From an uncultured Lachnospiraceae bacterium (lineage in GTDB: Bacteria > Bacillota > Clostridia > Lachnospirales > Lachnospiraceae), in the NCBI GenBank assembly GCA_937910785.1, contig CALDLG010000188.1, positions 1-10,715 on the forward strand: DNA of 10,715 nt. Reading direction: 5' to 3'. Position numbers and translations under genes: made by a program. Positions 1-6,390 of this stretch are shown one piece after another. The notes under the pieces were generated by a model, which was not told the DNA's origin, did not search any database, and saw only the letters and a program-made list of their open reading frames with translations. Numbering within the stretch: the first letter of the stretch is position 1; every line of letters begins with the position of its first letter.

Positions 1-113
1 ATTTTGTGCAATCTGCCAATAAGAATTTTATATCGCACCTTTTGACACCTGAACCTCTTCCATAAAAAATCTTTCTTTTTCTTCCAGAAAATTATACCAC
101 AGGGCTGTCTTTT

Positions 114-1079
114 TTACATCTGCTTTTCCTTTTCATACCTGTCCTTCCCGTTCCGGTCGTTATCAATCCACCATTCGGCCACATAGCCGTTCCCCTCTTC
201 GTCCCACTTGATAATAAACTGCGCCGTAGCCACTTCATGCGCGCTTCCGCCTTCCCCATACAGATATTCCGATGCCTGCAAGGCATTCTTCCCTCTGTAT
301 TTTACCGGACGCAGATCAAAAAACCCCCGTTCGTTGCCTCCTGCCCACATCGGCTCCTCTCCCGGCGCAGACACGTTTTCGGCATCAAAATAAAGGATTT
401 CCTTAAAATAGGAGCAATAGGCGCTGTATCGGTTGCTCTCCGGCTCCTGATAAACCGAAACCATGATTCCCTGATCATCATATCCCTCCCAGAGATCCGA
501 AGGAAGGTTCATCCGCTCTATGCCGCAGCCGGTATCATCGCTTTTATATTTAAAAACTGCTTTATAAAAATCCCCTGCCGCTCCACAGCCGTCTCCCTCC
601 GCGCTCAAAACGATCTCCACATTTCCGTCATTGTCAATATCTTCCGCAAAAAGATCGAACAGTCCATCATACGAACACCCTTTTTCCACGAAACGGTATG
701 GCTCGTCCTCATTCATGTAAAACCACGCACAGCCGGAACCATAGAACCCCTTTTCCTCACATGAGCGAAGCATGACAAACATGTCATTTAATCCGTTTCC
801 GTCCATATCATCAATAATAAGGCCGGTAAGCTCCATTACACCGTCCTCAAAAATATCATCCGCAAGGAGCCGTTCGAGATATTCTCCCGCCTCGCTTCTG
901 GAAAGTCCCTGCTCTTCTGCTTTTTTATAAAATTCATAAAAAAGGGATTCGTCCGCGCTGTCTGTCTGAAGCCTGTCCTGCTCTTCAGCGAAAGCCTGTG
1001 CATTCCCGAATCCGGAAACGGCGCCGCTGCAGGATAAAATACACAGCGCGGTGAGCGCCGCGAAAATGTGTTTCTGCAA
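114..1079 (-). CDS. Exported Asp-rich, calcium-binding-like protein (possible lipoprotein)
   Basis: I do not recognise a named family. The 321-residue product starts with a signal peptide: a basic start, a hydrophobic stretch at about residues 5-20, a poor lipobox (Ile-Leu-Ser-Cys17) and Ala-X-Ala sites at about 27-31, so it is either secreted or a lipoprotein. Two Asp-rich loops, DMDGNGLND (91-99) and DIDNDGNVE (147-155), resemble the calcium loops of EF-hand, dockerin or FG-GAP proteins, and a weaker one lies near 306-314. Several Cys (107, 117, 135, 165, 185) could form disulfides. The start is TTG, chosen because AGGAGG lies 8 bases upstream and the signal peptide begins there. It stands alone, and four 11-bp-spaced repeats lie at its promoter, so two-component control is likely. 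Function unknown; coding status is secure. Confidence 0.85.
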   Translation of the reverse strand: MQKHIFAALTALCILSCSGAVSGFGNAQAFAEEQDRLQTDSADESLFYEFYKKAEEQGLSRSEAGEYLERLLADDIFEDGVMELTGLIIDDMDGNGLNDMFVMLRSCEEKGFYGSGCAWFYMNEDEPYRFVEKGCSYDGLFDLFAEDIDNDGNVEIVLSAEGDGCGAAGDFYKAVFKYKSDDTGCGIERMNLPSDLWEGYDDQGIMVSVYQEPESNRYSAYCSYFKEILYFDAENVSAPGEEPMWAGGNERGFFDLRPVKYRGKNALQASEYLYGEGGSAHEVATAQFIIKWDEEGNGYVAEWWIDNDRNGKDRYEKEKQM

Positions 1080-1117
1080 AATAGATTCCTCCTGCGTATC
1101 ATGAATGCTTTTGCTTC

Positions 1118-1123
1118 ATTTTA
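1118..1123 (-). promoter_or_regulatory. -10 element of the exported-protein gene
   Basis: Read leftward, TAAAAT (preceded by TG) lies about 40 bases upstream of the TTG start. No -35 hexamer stands at the proper distance. The innermost repeat of the 11-bp array occupies that position instead, which is how activator-dependent PhoB/OmpR-type promoters are built. The assignment rests on sequence match and spacing only. Confidence 0.5.
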
Positions 1124-1133
1124 CAGGAGGAAT

Positions 1134-1173
1134 GTATCATAATCGTATCATTTTTGCATCATAGTTGTATCAT
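1134..1173. repeat. Four direct repeats (GTATCAT) at 11-bp period, putative response-regulator boxes
   Basis: GTATCAT starts at 1134, 1145 and 1167, and the variant GCATCAT at 1156, so the unit is 7 bp plus a 4-bp AT-rich spacer, repeated four times with no slip. A further GTATCAT lies out of register at 1096-1102, between the -10 and the start codon. Direct repeats of 7+4 bp are typical of PhoB/OmpR-family response regulators, which bind head to tail on one DNA face. Read leftward the unit is ATGATAC, and the last copy sits where the -35 of the 114-1079 gene would be. No regulator gene lies in the window. Confidence 0.7.
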
Positions 1174-1262
1174 TTGAAGAGAGGCCGGAAAATGATTCTT
1201 TCTTCTCTTTTTATAAAAAATATGATATAGTTGAAAAAATATCTTTTCCTTTGGAGGTTTAT

Positions 1263-1439
1263 ATGAATACGCAAAGCATTATTCAACAGATTAACGATTT
1301 GCTATTACAGATTCCCGCTGATTCTCCTGTCTGTTTATTAGATGAGGATGGAAATGAATCAAATCTACGATTAGATTATCTGGAATTAAATCAGGACAAT
1401 GACATAATTCTCGGCTGGTGTCATTCTTATTTTAATTGA
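1263..1439 (+). CDS. Very acidic 58-residue protein preceding the DNA methyltransferase
   Basis: I do not recognise this protein. It has 10 Asp/Glu, one Arg, no Lys and one His, giving a net charge near -9, and begins with an amphipathic stretch (residues 4-17) followed by a DEDGNE segment and a hydrophobic/acidic C-terminal half. The ATG at 1263 is preferred because GGAGG sits 5 bases upstream. A TTG at 1251 in the same frame overlaps that ribosome site and is unlikely to be used. It ends 18 bases before the methyltransferase start and is probably co-transcribed with it. Its acidity would suit a DNA mimic or a modulator of a DNA-binding partner, but that is inference from composition and position. 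Confidence 0.65.
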   Translation: MNTQSIIQQINDLLLQIPADSPVCLLDEDGNESNLRLDYLELNQDNDIILGWCHSYFN

Positions 1440-1457
1440 AAAATACCGGGGGCAGGC

Positions 1458-3695
1458 ATGGAACAATCAAGAATCATTGACATACAAACAGCTCCATTGA
1501 GCAAAAACAACTTTAACAACCCGGCATTATTAAGGGATATTCCCTTTGATAAAATGTATCAGGCCGCACGAAAAGAAGCAAGCCGAAAAAAGCCTGCTTT
1601 TTTCTTGCATAAATATTTTTCGCGAAGAATAACAAGTAATTTCCGAATGATGCTGCTAGGTTCTTTACTTCCCTATGAAGCGGATATATGGGATTATTTT
1701 TATCGCAGCTTTGAAAATGAAAAACTGGAAGATCTTGTTGTGCTCGATCCTTTTATGGGCGGAGGAACCACGATTTTTGAAAGTCTGCGATTCAATACAA
1801 AGACGATAGGATGCGATCTGCAGCCTCTTTCCAAATTCATATCAAGCGCATTAGTAAAAGATATGGATATTGATATTGTTAACGAAGCGAAACAAACATT
1901 AGAAAAAGGCATTGCGCCACAAATCATGCATTATTATAAGACATGTTGTCCCATTTGCCAGAAAAAGGCTGATATCATATATACCTTTCACGTAAAAAAA
2001 GTAGCTGCAGACGGTTCCTGCAAAGAGCATAAACTCTTTTCCAGTTTTGTTCTGGCATTAAAAAAAGACGAGTTTACCCTTATTTGTCCGGCATGCGGTG
2101 AAGTTTATAAGCACGATTTTAAGAAAAACGGACCTGCCGTCTGCAAATGCGGATATAAAATTGTCAGTCCACAAGCGGGCTTTGTGAAGCATGGTGTTTT
2201 TAAATGTGAAAAATGCGGAGAGAAACACACAATAAGCGAATTTGATTCAACAACAGGATATCCATTTCAAACTAATATAATAGCAATCGAGTATTATTGT
2301 CCACATTGTGGCTCTCATGATTATAAACGAATTGATGATTCCGATCAGGCGCTATATGATGAAGCATGCAATGAATTTGACAGAATCGGAAGTTCCTTAC
2401 CAATACCATTGCAGGAAATTCCACGCGGCTATAATACAAACCAGATTTTAAATCACGGATACAAAAAGTTCAGTGATTTATTTAATAAAAGGCAGCTCCT
2501 GTGTTTAGGTATGCTTCTCAACAAAATCAATCAAACAGACAATAAAAACGCTCAGTTTTGGCTTCATCTGGCTTTTTCCGGAATGCTTGAAATGAACAAT
2601 ATGTTCTGCAGATATCAGGCTAATGCATGTAAACTTACGAATATTTTTTTTAATCATGCTTATGTTCCTATTAACATGCCTGTTGAAAACTGTGTCTGGG
2701 GGACAAAACTGGGCACCGGAAGCTTTCTTAAAACGTTAGAAAAGATAATACGCGGCAAAAAATTCTGTACGGAAATTTATGATATATCAACTATCAATAA
2801 AAATGGGAATGCAGTTGCCGTAAAAAACTTTTCCGGCGAAAAAGTCGCAGCCATGCCGGTCGAGGACTGGGATTCCACCGATGCGACACATCCCTTACTC
2901 AAATGTGTCGATTCCCGTCACCTGGACTTTCTTCCGGATTCCAGTGTTGATCTGGTTCTTACAGACCCTCCTTATGGCGCAAACGTTATGTACTCCGAAC
3001 TGATAGATTTCTTCCATGTTTGGAATTATAACAGTACACTGGCTTCAGAATTGGGGTTTGCAAAACCACTTTCTCCAAAAGAACCGGAGATTATTGTAAA
3101 TTCCGTACGTGGACAGACTCAGAAAGACTACGAGAAAGGTCTGGTCAGCGTATTTTCTGAATGTAATAAGAAACTAAAAAGCAACGGTTTTCTAATTTTC
3201 TCATTTCACGATAAAAACATTGAAAGCTGGCTGTCTATCCTGAACAGCATCGATCAGTCGAACTATTCCCTGATCAAAACTTATCCTTTACATGCAGAAG
3301 CCAGAACCGGAGCCCATACTTCCAATAAAAATTCTATCGCACTGGATATTATGCTTATATGCAGAAAGCAAAATAATGTTCATATGATTGAACTCAATGA
3401 AAAAGTCCACAAGGAAATAATCAAAACCTCGTATATGGAAACCGAATCCATTATTTCACGCCTTCTGAATGTTAACGCTGAAATAACCGTTCCAGATATT
3501 GAAAATATATTTATCTCCCAATATTTTAGTATTGCCACCGGAAAAGGTATTTCTTATAAGAGCCTTATATCCGACGGACTGGATGATCTCCTTATTTGTA
3601 CAGGCGGATTGAAGGACTATTTCTCCAAATATAATATTTCCGAACGTAGAATCGGATGGTGGTCTGAACTATATAAAAAGAAGTGGGAATTATAA
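1458..3695 (+). CDS. DNA methyltransferase with Zn-ribbon insertions (type II modification enzyme)
   Basis: An S-adenosylmethionine-dependent amino-methyltransferase that would protect host DNA from the neighbouring nuclease. In the 745 residues I see HKYFSRR (51-57), like the HKY(W/P)ARKP motif before the SAM fold of Zn-ribbon methylases; motif I DPFMGGGTT (97-105); an acidic motif II residue in GCD (118-120); a Cys-rich segment (163-284) with CxxC pairs at 164/167, 210/213, 250/253 and 281/284 plus CxC 229/231; the catalytic motif IV DPPY (503-506); and a conserved-looking C-terminal strand region (about 615-637). Motif I precedes the insert and motif IV follows it, an alpha-like order with target recognition probably in between. 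DPPY fits N6-adenine or N4-cytosine. The last 100 residues are unassigned. A weak G-rich ribosome site precedes the ATG. Confidence 0.88.
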   Translation: MEQSRIIDIQTAPLSKNNFNNPALLRDIPFDKMYQAARKEASRKKPAFFLHKYFSRRITSNFRMMLLGSLLPYEADIWDYFYRSFENEKLEDLVVLDPFMGGGTTIFESLRFNTKTIGCDLQPLSKFISSALVKDMDIDIVNEAKQTLEKGIAPQIMHYYKTCCPICQKKADIIYTFHVKKVAADGSCKEHKLFSSFVLALKKDEFTLICPACGEVYKHDFKKNGPAVCKCGYKIVSPQAGFVKHGVFKCEKCGEKHTISEFDSTTGYPFQTNIIAIEYYCPHCGSHDYKRIDDSDQALYDEACNEFDRIGSSLPIPLQEIPRGYNTNQILNHGYKKFSDLFNKRQLLCLGMLLNKINQTDNKNAQFWLHLAFSGMLEMNNMFCRYQANACKLTNIFFNHAYVPINMPVENCVWGTKLGTGSFLKTLEKIIRGKKFCTEIYDISTINKNGNAVAVKNFSGEKVAAMPVEDWDSTDATHPLLKCVDSRHLDFLPDSSVDLVLTDPPYGANVMYSELIDFFHVWNYNSTLASELGFAKPLSPKEPEIIVNSVRGQTQKDYEKGLVSVFSECNKKLKSNGFLIFSFHDKNIESWLSILNSIDQSNYSLIKTYPLHAEARTGAHTSNKNSIALDIMLICRKQNNVHMIELNEKVHKEIIKTSYMETESIISRLLNVNAEITVPDIENIFISQYFSIATGKGISYKSLISDGLDDLLICTGGLKDYFSKYNISERRIGWWSELYKKKWEL

Positions 3696-3710
3696 TATTC
3701 TCACTTCTTT
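3677..3710. terminator. Bidirectional hairpin between methyltransferase and endonuclease genes
   Basis: The arms 3677-3690 and 3697-3710 pair over 14 bp with one G-T pair and a 6-base loop. The hairpin includes the methyltransferase stop codon (3693-3695) and lies just beyond the endonuclease stop (3718-3720) of the convergent gene. The stem edge ends in TTT rightward and in TTTTTATAT leftward, so it could end transcription both ways and prevent read-through into the antisense strand of either gene. Confidence 0.65.
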
Positions 3711-3717
3711 CATAATT

Positions 3718-4332
3718 TCAGAGCCTTCCGCCCTTCTTAATGTCATATAGCAGCAAAAGCTTATTATCGCGAACGGTGGGACTGATATGTGACTGCTGCC
3801 CGGACGAGGCACTTTGCGAATGCCAGTCACTATGATCTAACCATCCGAAACGTATTTTCTTAATGCGTGGTATAAAATCCGGATCTTCTCTCTTAAATTT
3901 CTCAAAATTCACCGCAAGATAATATCCATCCTTTGATTTAAAATTTGAATCTGCGCTGTCTTCCTGTCCATAACTCGCATTTCCATATATATTATAATTA
4001 TTTGAGGAAGTTTTGATTTCTACCGAATATTCCGGGTCCGGTTTATAAACCAAATCCTTATCCTTTTTGCCGAAATCACGTGACCATTCTCCGGGATACT
4101 TTTTTTCCAGAAAAACAGGAATCAATTCATGTAGATAATTTCCCAAAATCTGAGGCGAAGGAATAATATCTTTCCCTAATTGTAATTCCCCTGCAATCTT
4201 TGTCTTCAAGATGCCATCCCACGAGCGCAATACAACATCAATTATGTCATTTTTATCCAACGGATGACTTTTCACCAATTCTTCTGTCTTTTCCTTCCAT
4301 TGCTCTTCACTCAGATTTTCATATGGTGACAT
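3718..4332 (-). CDS. ScaI-family type II restriction endonuclease
   Basis: A 204-residue nuclease of a restriction-modification system. From memory of the family it resembles ScaI (which cuts AGTACT to blunt ends): an N-terminal helical part, GKDIIPSPQILGNYLHELIP (53-72), a PGEW segment (80-83), then a PD-(D/E)XK-like core with Asp91/Asp93 in DKDLVY and Glu105-x-Lys107 in EIKTSS. The size suits a small orthodox homodimeric enzyme. Its ATG follows the controller gene stop by 2 bases, and its ribosome site (AGGAGG) lies in the last controller codons, so translation is probably coupled. It converges on the methyltransferase. The PD-(D/E)XK reading is fairly firm; the ScaI assignment and any inferred target are less so. 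Confidence 0.7.
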   Translation of the reverse strand: MSPYENLSEEQWKEKTEELVKSHPLDKNDIIDVVLRSWDGILKTKIAGELQLGKDIIPSPQILGNYLHELIPVFLEKKYPGEWSRDFGKKDKDLVYKPDPEYSVEIKTSSNNYNIYGNASYGQEDSADSNFKSKDGYYLAVNFEKFKREDPDFIPRIKKIRFGWLDHSDWHSQSASSGQQSHISPTVRDNKLLLLYDIKKGGRL

Positions 4333-4334
4333 AT

Positions 4335-4571
4335 CTATTCCCTCCTCTGATCATTCAGGTATTTTTCTGATTCCTCAAATAAACTTGCCATCGTGATCCC
4401 AAAACCATCAGCTATTTTTTTTATATTCTGCAGTGAAATATTACGCTTCCCGGATTCTACTGAGGCATAATACGTACGATCCATCCCAATAGATAAGGCG
4501 TATTTTTCCTGACTCATCCCCTGTCTTTCACGAAAACTTTTACATGCCAATCCAAATGCTTTTTGTACCAT
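4335..4571 (-). CDS. XRE-type controller (C) protein of the restriction-modification system
   Basis: A 78-residue protein made almost entirely of a Cro/C1-type helix-turn-helix (about residues 8-65), with the usual MSQEKYALSIGMDRTYY recognition region and ISLQNIKKIADGFGI scaffold, and a short acidic-then-basic tail. Its length, and its place immediately ahead of the nuclease in one operon, match C proteins, which bind their own promoter to time endonuclease expression after the methylase. The ATG has AGGAGG 7 bases upstream. A plain XRE repressor is the alternative; the operon context favours a C protein. Confidence 0.85.
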   Translation of the reverse strand: MVQKAFGLACKSFRERQGMSQEKYALSIGMDRTYYASVESGKRNISLQNIKKIADGFGITMASLFEESEKYLNDQRRE

Positions 4572-4582
4572 TTCTCTGCCTC

Positions 4583-4600
4583 CTTATACAGGTTAATAAG
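4583..4600. promoter_or_regulatory. Candidate controller-protein operator at the start of the C-R transcript
   Basis: CTTAT and ATAAG form an inverted repeat with 8 bases between them, lying between the -10 element (4608-4613) and the controller gene's ribosome site. A position over the transcription start would suit repression by the C protein. A second looser inverted repeat, ATTATG (4623-4628) with CATAAT (4652-4657), brackets the -35. Neither matches the classical GACT/AGTC C-box, so this is tentative. Confidence 0.3.
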
Positions 4601-4607
4601 AATGAGG

Positions 4608-4636
4608 TTTATATAGCAACGGATTATGCGTAACAA
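4608..4636 (-). promoter_or_regulatory. Promoter of the controller-endonuclease operon
   Basis: Leftward, TTGTTA (4631-4636) and TATAAA (4608-4613) are separated by exactly 17 bases, a good sigma-A match. The predicted start is close to 4601, about 30 bases before the controller ATG. Confidence 0.6.
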
Positions 4637-4659
4637 TTCATATTTTATAACCATAATAA

Positions 4660-4698
4660 AAGGACATTTTTCAAACTTTTCATTCGAAAAATGTCCTT
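4660..4698 (-). terminator. Rho-independent terminator of the nitrilase-family gene
   Basis: The arms AAGGACATTTTT (4660-4671) and AAAAATGTCCTT (4687-4698) are perfect complements. Read leftward the stem is followed by a TTTTATTAT tract, which ends the transcript of the gene whose stop is at 4720. It also insulates the controller promoter just beyond. Confidence 0.7.
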
Positions 4699-4719
4699 AT
4701 TATTTCTTCCCGTTTTTCC

Positions 4720-5601
4720 TTACTCCCGATAATTCTTTCTGACAAACGGCTCTCCGATGGAACAGTCCGTCAAAAGCCCGTATTTCTTCGGATGCCGGTA
4801 TGCGTTGCCATGCACTTCACTTTCGCGGTAATTCCGGAGCTGTTCCAGATCAAGCTCCGCAAGATAAATGCCCTCTTTGCCGTCCGCCTGCAGAATACAG
4901 GTGTCCCGCGAGCCTTCCAGTTCCGGAAGGTATGCCACGCCGTCAAAGACACTCGAATTGCCGTTGCAGTCCGGTACGGTTTCAGGATAATTGCAGGTGG
5001 CAACCGCCGTCATATTTTCATAGGCCCTTCCCCGCAGCTGCGAAAGACGGTTTATTTCCATCGGACAGGCATTCGGAACAAGAATCAGCTCCGCGCCCTT
5101 CAACATCAGAATTCTCGCGCTTTCAGGAAATTCCCGGTCAAAGCAGATCATCACGCCGACATTTACGATGCCGCAGGCTGTGTCGAGCATTACAACATAA
5201 AAATCCTCTCCGGGCGTTAAATTGCGTTCCACATCGAAATCACAGGTATGTACTTTGGCATAAACCAGTTTTCGTTCACCGAATCTGTCAAAAAGAACAA
5301 GCGTGTTGCGGGGCGCGGTTTCATATTTTTCAAGCAGCGTGATGCCAATCGCCATATTGAGTTTTCCCGCCAGCTCGCCGAAAGCGTTTACAAAATCACT
5401 GTTGACGGAAATGGCTTCCTCTTTCCATTCATCGACAGGTCTGTCATAAATACGATACCCATTACTCCACATTTCGGGAAACAGCGCGATATCGGCTCCT
5501 TTTTCTTTCGCCTCCTTACAGTATCTGATTCCTTTTTCCAGATTTTCCTCCGGTGTTTTACCGGGAGCAATCTGTAATAACGCAATTTTCAACAAATTCA
5601 T
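4720..5601 (-). CDS. Carbon-nitrogen hydrolase (nitrilase superfamily amidohydrolase)
   Basis: A cytoplasmic amidohydrolase that would cleave a non-peptide C-N bond, such as an amide or carbamoyl group. The 293 residues cover the whole alpha-beta-beta-alpha fold, and the Glu-Lys-Cys triad is intact: Glu43 in FPEMW, Lys116 in YAKVHTCDFDVE, and Cys153 in ICFDREFPES. The family resembles carbamoylputrescine amidase and omega-amidase relatives, but the substrate cannot be read from the sequence. The ATG has a GAGGGA ribosome site about 9 bases upstream. It has its own promoter, although the ACT-domain gene lies 76 bases upstream in the same direction, so read-through is possible. The terminator hairpin at 4660-4698 ends it. 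Confidence 0.9.
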   Translation of the reverse strand: MNLLKIALLQIAPGKTPEENLEKGIRYCKEAKEKGADIALFPEMWSNGYRIYDRPVDEWKEEAISVNSDFVNAFGELAGKLNMAIGITLLEKYETAPRNTLVLFDRFGERKLVYAKVHTCDFDVERNLTPGEDFYVVMLDTACGIVNVGVMICFDREFPESARILMLKGAELILVPNACPMEINRLSQLRGRAYENMTAVATCNYPETVPDCNGNSSVFDGVAYLPELEGSRDTCILQADGKEGIYLAELDLEQLRNYRESEVHGNAYRHPKKYGLLTDCSIGEPFVRKNYRE

Positions 5602-5621
5602 CCGTAGGTTCCCTCTCTTTC

Positions 5622-5650
5622 ATTATAGTTGTTCCATTACAGCTTTTCCA
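5622..5650 (-). promoter_or_regulatory. Promoter of the nitrilase-family gene
   Basis: Leftward, TGGAAA (5645-5650) and a perfect TATAAT (5622-5627) are 17 bases apart, inside the 76-bp gap after the ACT-domain gene. The predicted transcript starts about 15 bases before the ATG. Confidence 0.6.
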
Positions 5651-5677
5651 TGCTCCGGCAAAAAATATCCTGCATTG

Positions 5678-6043
5678 TCAGATGATATCATAGCCATTTT
5701 CCGCAAGAATCTGCAATGCCTTTTCGTAATGGAATTGTTTTGTCAGAATATAATCCGTATGATAGGTGGATATGGCAAAAATTCCGATTTGGCCAGCCGC
5801 AAGCAGCGTCGCTATTTCAGCCAGAATTCCGACCAGAGAAAAGTCCAGAACGCCCTGTATCCTGAAACACTTCCAGCCGTCGTCCCGTTCGATCACATCG
5901 GGGGGCACATCCTCTGTCGGACAGACCAGCGAATTTTCTTCATCCGTTTTGCCAAAGAAACAGTATTCCGTATTCAGATCTACCTGTGAGAAATCCGGTA
6001 TCTTACAGATGGAAAAGTCGCGGTCGATTCTTTTTATCTCCAT
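5678..6043 (-). CDS. ACT-domain protein (ACT_7/CASTOR-like)
   Basis: A 121-residue protein with an N-terminal beta-rich part (1-55) and a C-terminal ACT fold (about 58-121). The segment VLDFSLVGILAEIATLLAAG followed by IGIFAISTYHTDYILTK is typical of stand-alone ACT_7 proteins related to the regulatory part of aspartate kinase. Such domains usually bind an amino acid; the ligand and partner here are unknown. No catalytic domain is present. GGAGTG lies about 5 bases before the ATG. It may be partly co-transcribed with the downstream amidohydrolase. Confidence 0.88.
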   Translation of the reverse strand: MEIKRIDRDFSICKIPDFSQVDLNTEYCFFGKTDEENSLVCPTEDVPPDVIERDDGWKCFRIQGVLDFSLVGILAEIATLLAAGQIGIFAISTYHTDYILTKQFHYEKALQILAENGYDII

Positions 6044-6146
6044 AAAACACTCCTTCCGTATTTTGAAAAGCGGACAGCGCCTCTGCCCGTTTTCTGCCTT
6101 ATAAGCCTGCCTGTATCCGTCGAAGGCTGTATTAGCGTTGTTTTAA

Positions 6147-6175
6147 ATTATAGCACAAAAAATATCTTATGGATA
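6147..6175 (-). promoter_or_regulatory. Extended -10 promoter of the ACT-domain gene
   Basis: Leftward, TGC followed by TATAAT (6147-6152) is an extended -10. The -35 position, 17 bases away, holds a weak TATCCA (6170-6175). The leader would be about 100 bases. Confidence 0.5.
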
Positions 6176-6262
6176 CGAATATCATGTTCATTACATCCCT
6201 TCATCACATCCTGCTTTCCTGTTTCACACTCCATTTTATCGCCTCATGCTCCGCTGTCCCGC

Positions 6263-6291
6263 TTTACACCACGCCGGAAGCATGCTACAAT
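6263..6291 (+). promoter_or_regulatory. Promoter of the aminoglycoside nucleotidyltransferase-like gene
   Basis: TTTACA (6263-6268) and TACAAT (6286-6291) are separated by 17 bases, each one mismatch from consensus. A perfect TTGACA at 6318-6323 lacks a -10 at the right distance and was not chosen. Confidence 0.6.
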
Positions 6292-6390
6292 ATGGAACAT
6301 AATATTTCGGCAACTATTTGACAGCTGTTCGTTCTCCGGACGGACCATTTACGGTATGGAATGTAATCATTCAGTAGCAGGAAGAGGTTT

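Larger units (their letters stand above)
6044..6390. other. Divergent intergenic region between the ACT-domain and nucleotidyltransferase genes
   Basis: About 350 bp without a gene. It holds the two outward promoters listed separately. The leftward transcript would have a leader of about 100 bases that includes a 7-bp hairpin with one G-T pair (arms CGGGCAG and CTGTCCG, read leftward, near 6070-6090). The rightward leader is about 90 bases. I see no riboswitch fold or conserved RNA. Confidence 0.5.

Noticed and set aside
1..113. A feature at the left window edge
   Set aside because: The T-rich stretch and an isolated TTGACA (43-48) have no matching -10, hairpin or reading frame strong enough to call.
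237..764. 175-codon open frame on the + strand opposite the exported-protein gene
   Set aside because: It is antisense to a gene with a clear signal peptide, repeated Asp loops and a ribosome site, and it shows no recognisable domain or ribosome site.
1134..1173. The 11-bp-period repeats as a CRISPR array or replication iterons
   Set aside because: The units are far too short for CRISPR, and there is no Cas or replication-initiator gene. Position at a -10 fits transcription control better.
1251..1262. TTG at 1251 as the start of the small acidic protein
   Set aside because: It is part of the TTGGAGG ribosome site that serves the ATG at 1263.
1458..4332. The methyltransferase as part of a BREX, DISARM or other multi-gene phage-defence system
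   Set aside because: None of the helicase, phosphatase, ATPase or phospholipase genes of those systems is present. Nuclease plus controller makes a simple type II system sufficient.
4792..5342. Two overlapping + strand open frames opposite the nitrilase-family gene
   Set aside because: They mirror a gene with an intact Glu-Lys-Cys triad and have no ribosome site or domain.
5675..6104. Two + strand open frames opposite the ACT-domain gene
   Set aside because: They are shadows of a well-supported gene and cross its ribosome site and start.
6318..6323. TTGACA as the -35 of the nucleotidyltransferase gene
   Set aside because: No acceptable -10 lies 16-18 bases downstream. The pair at 6263-6291 is better.
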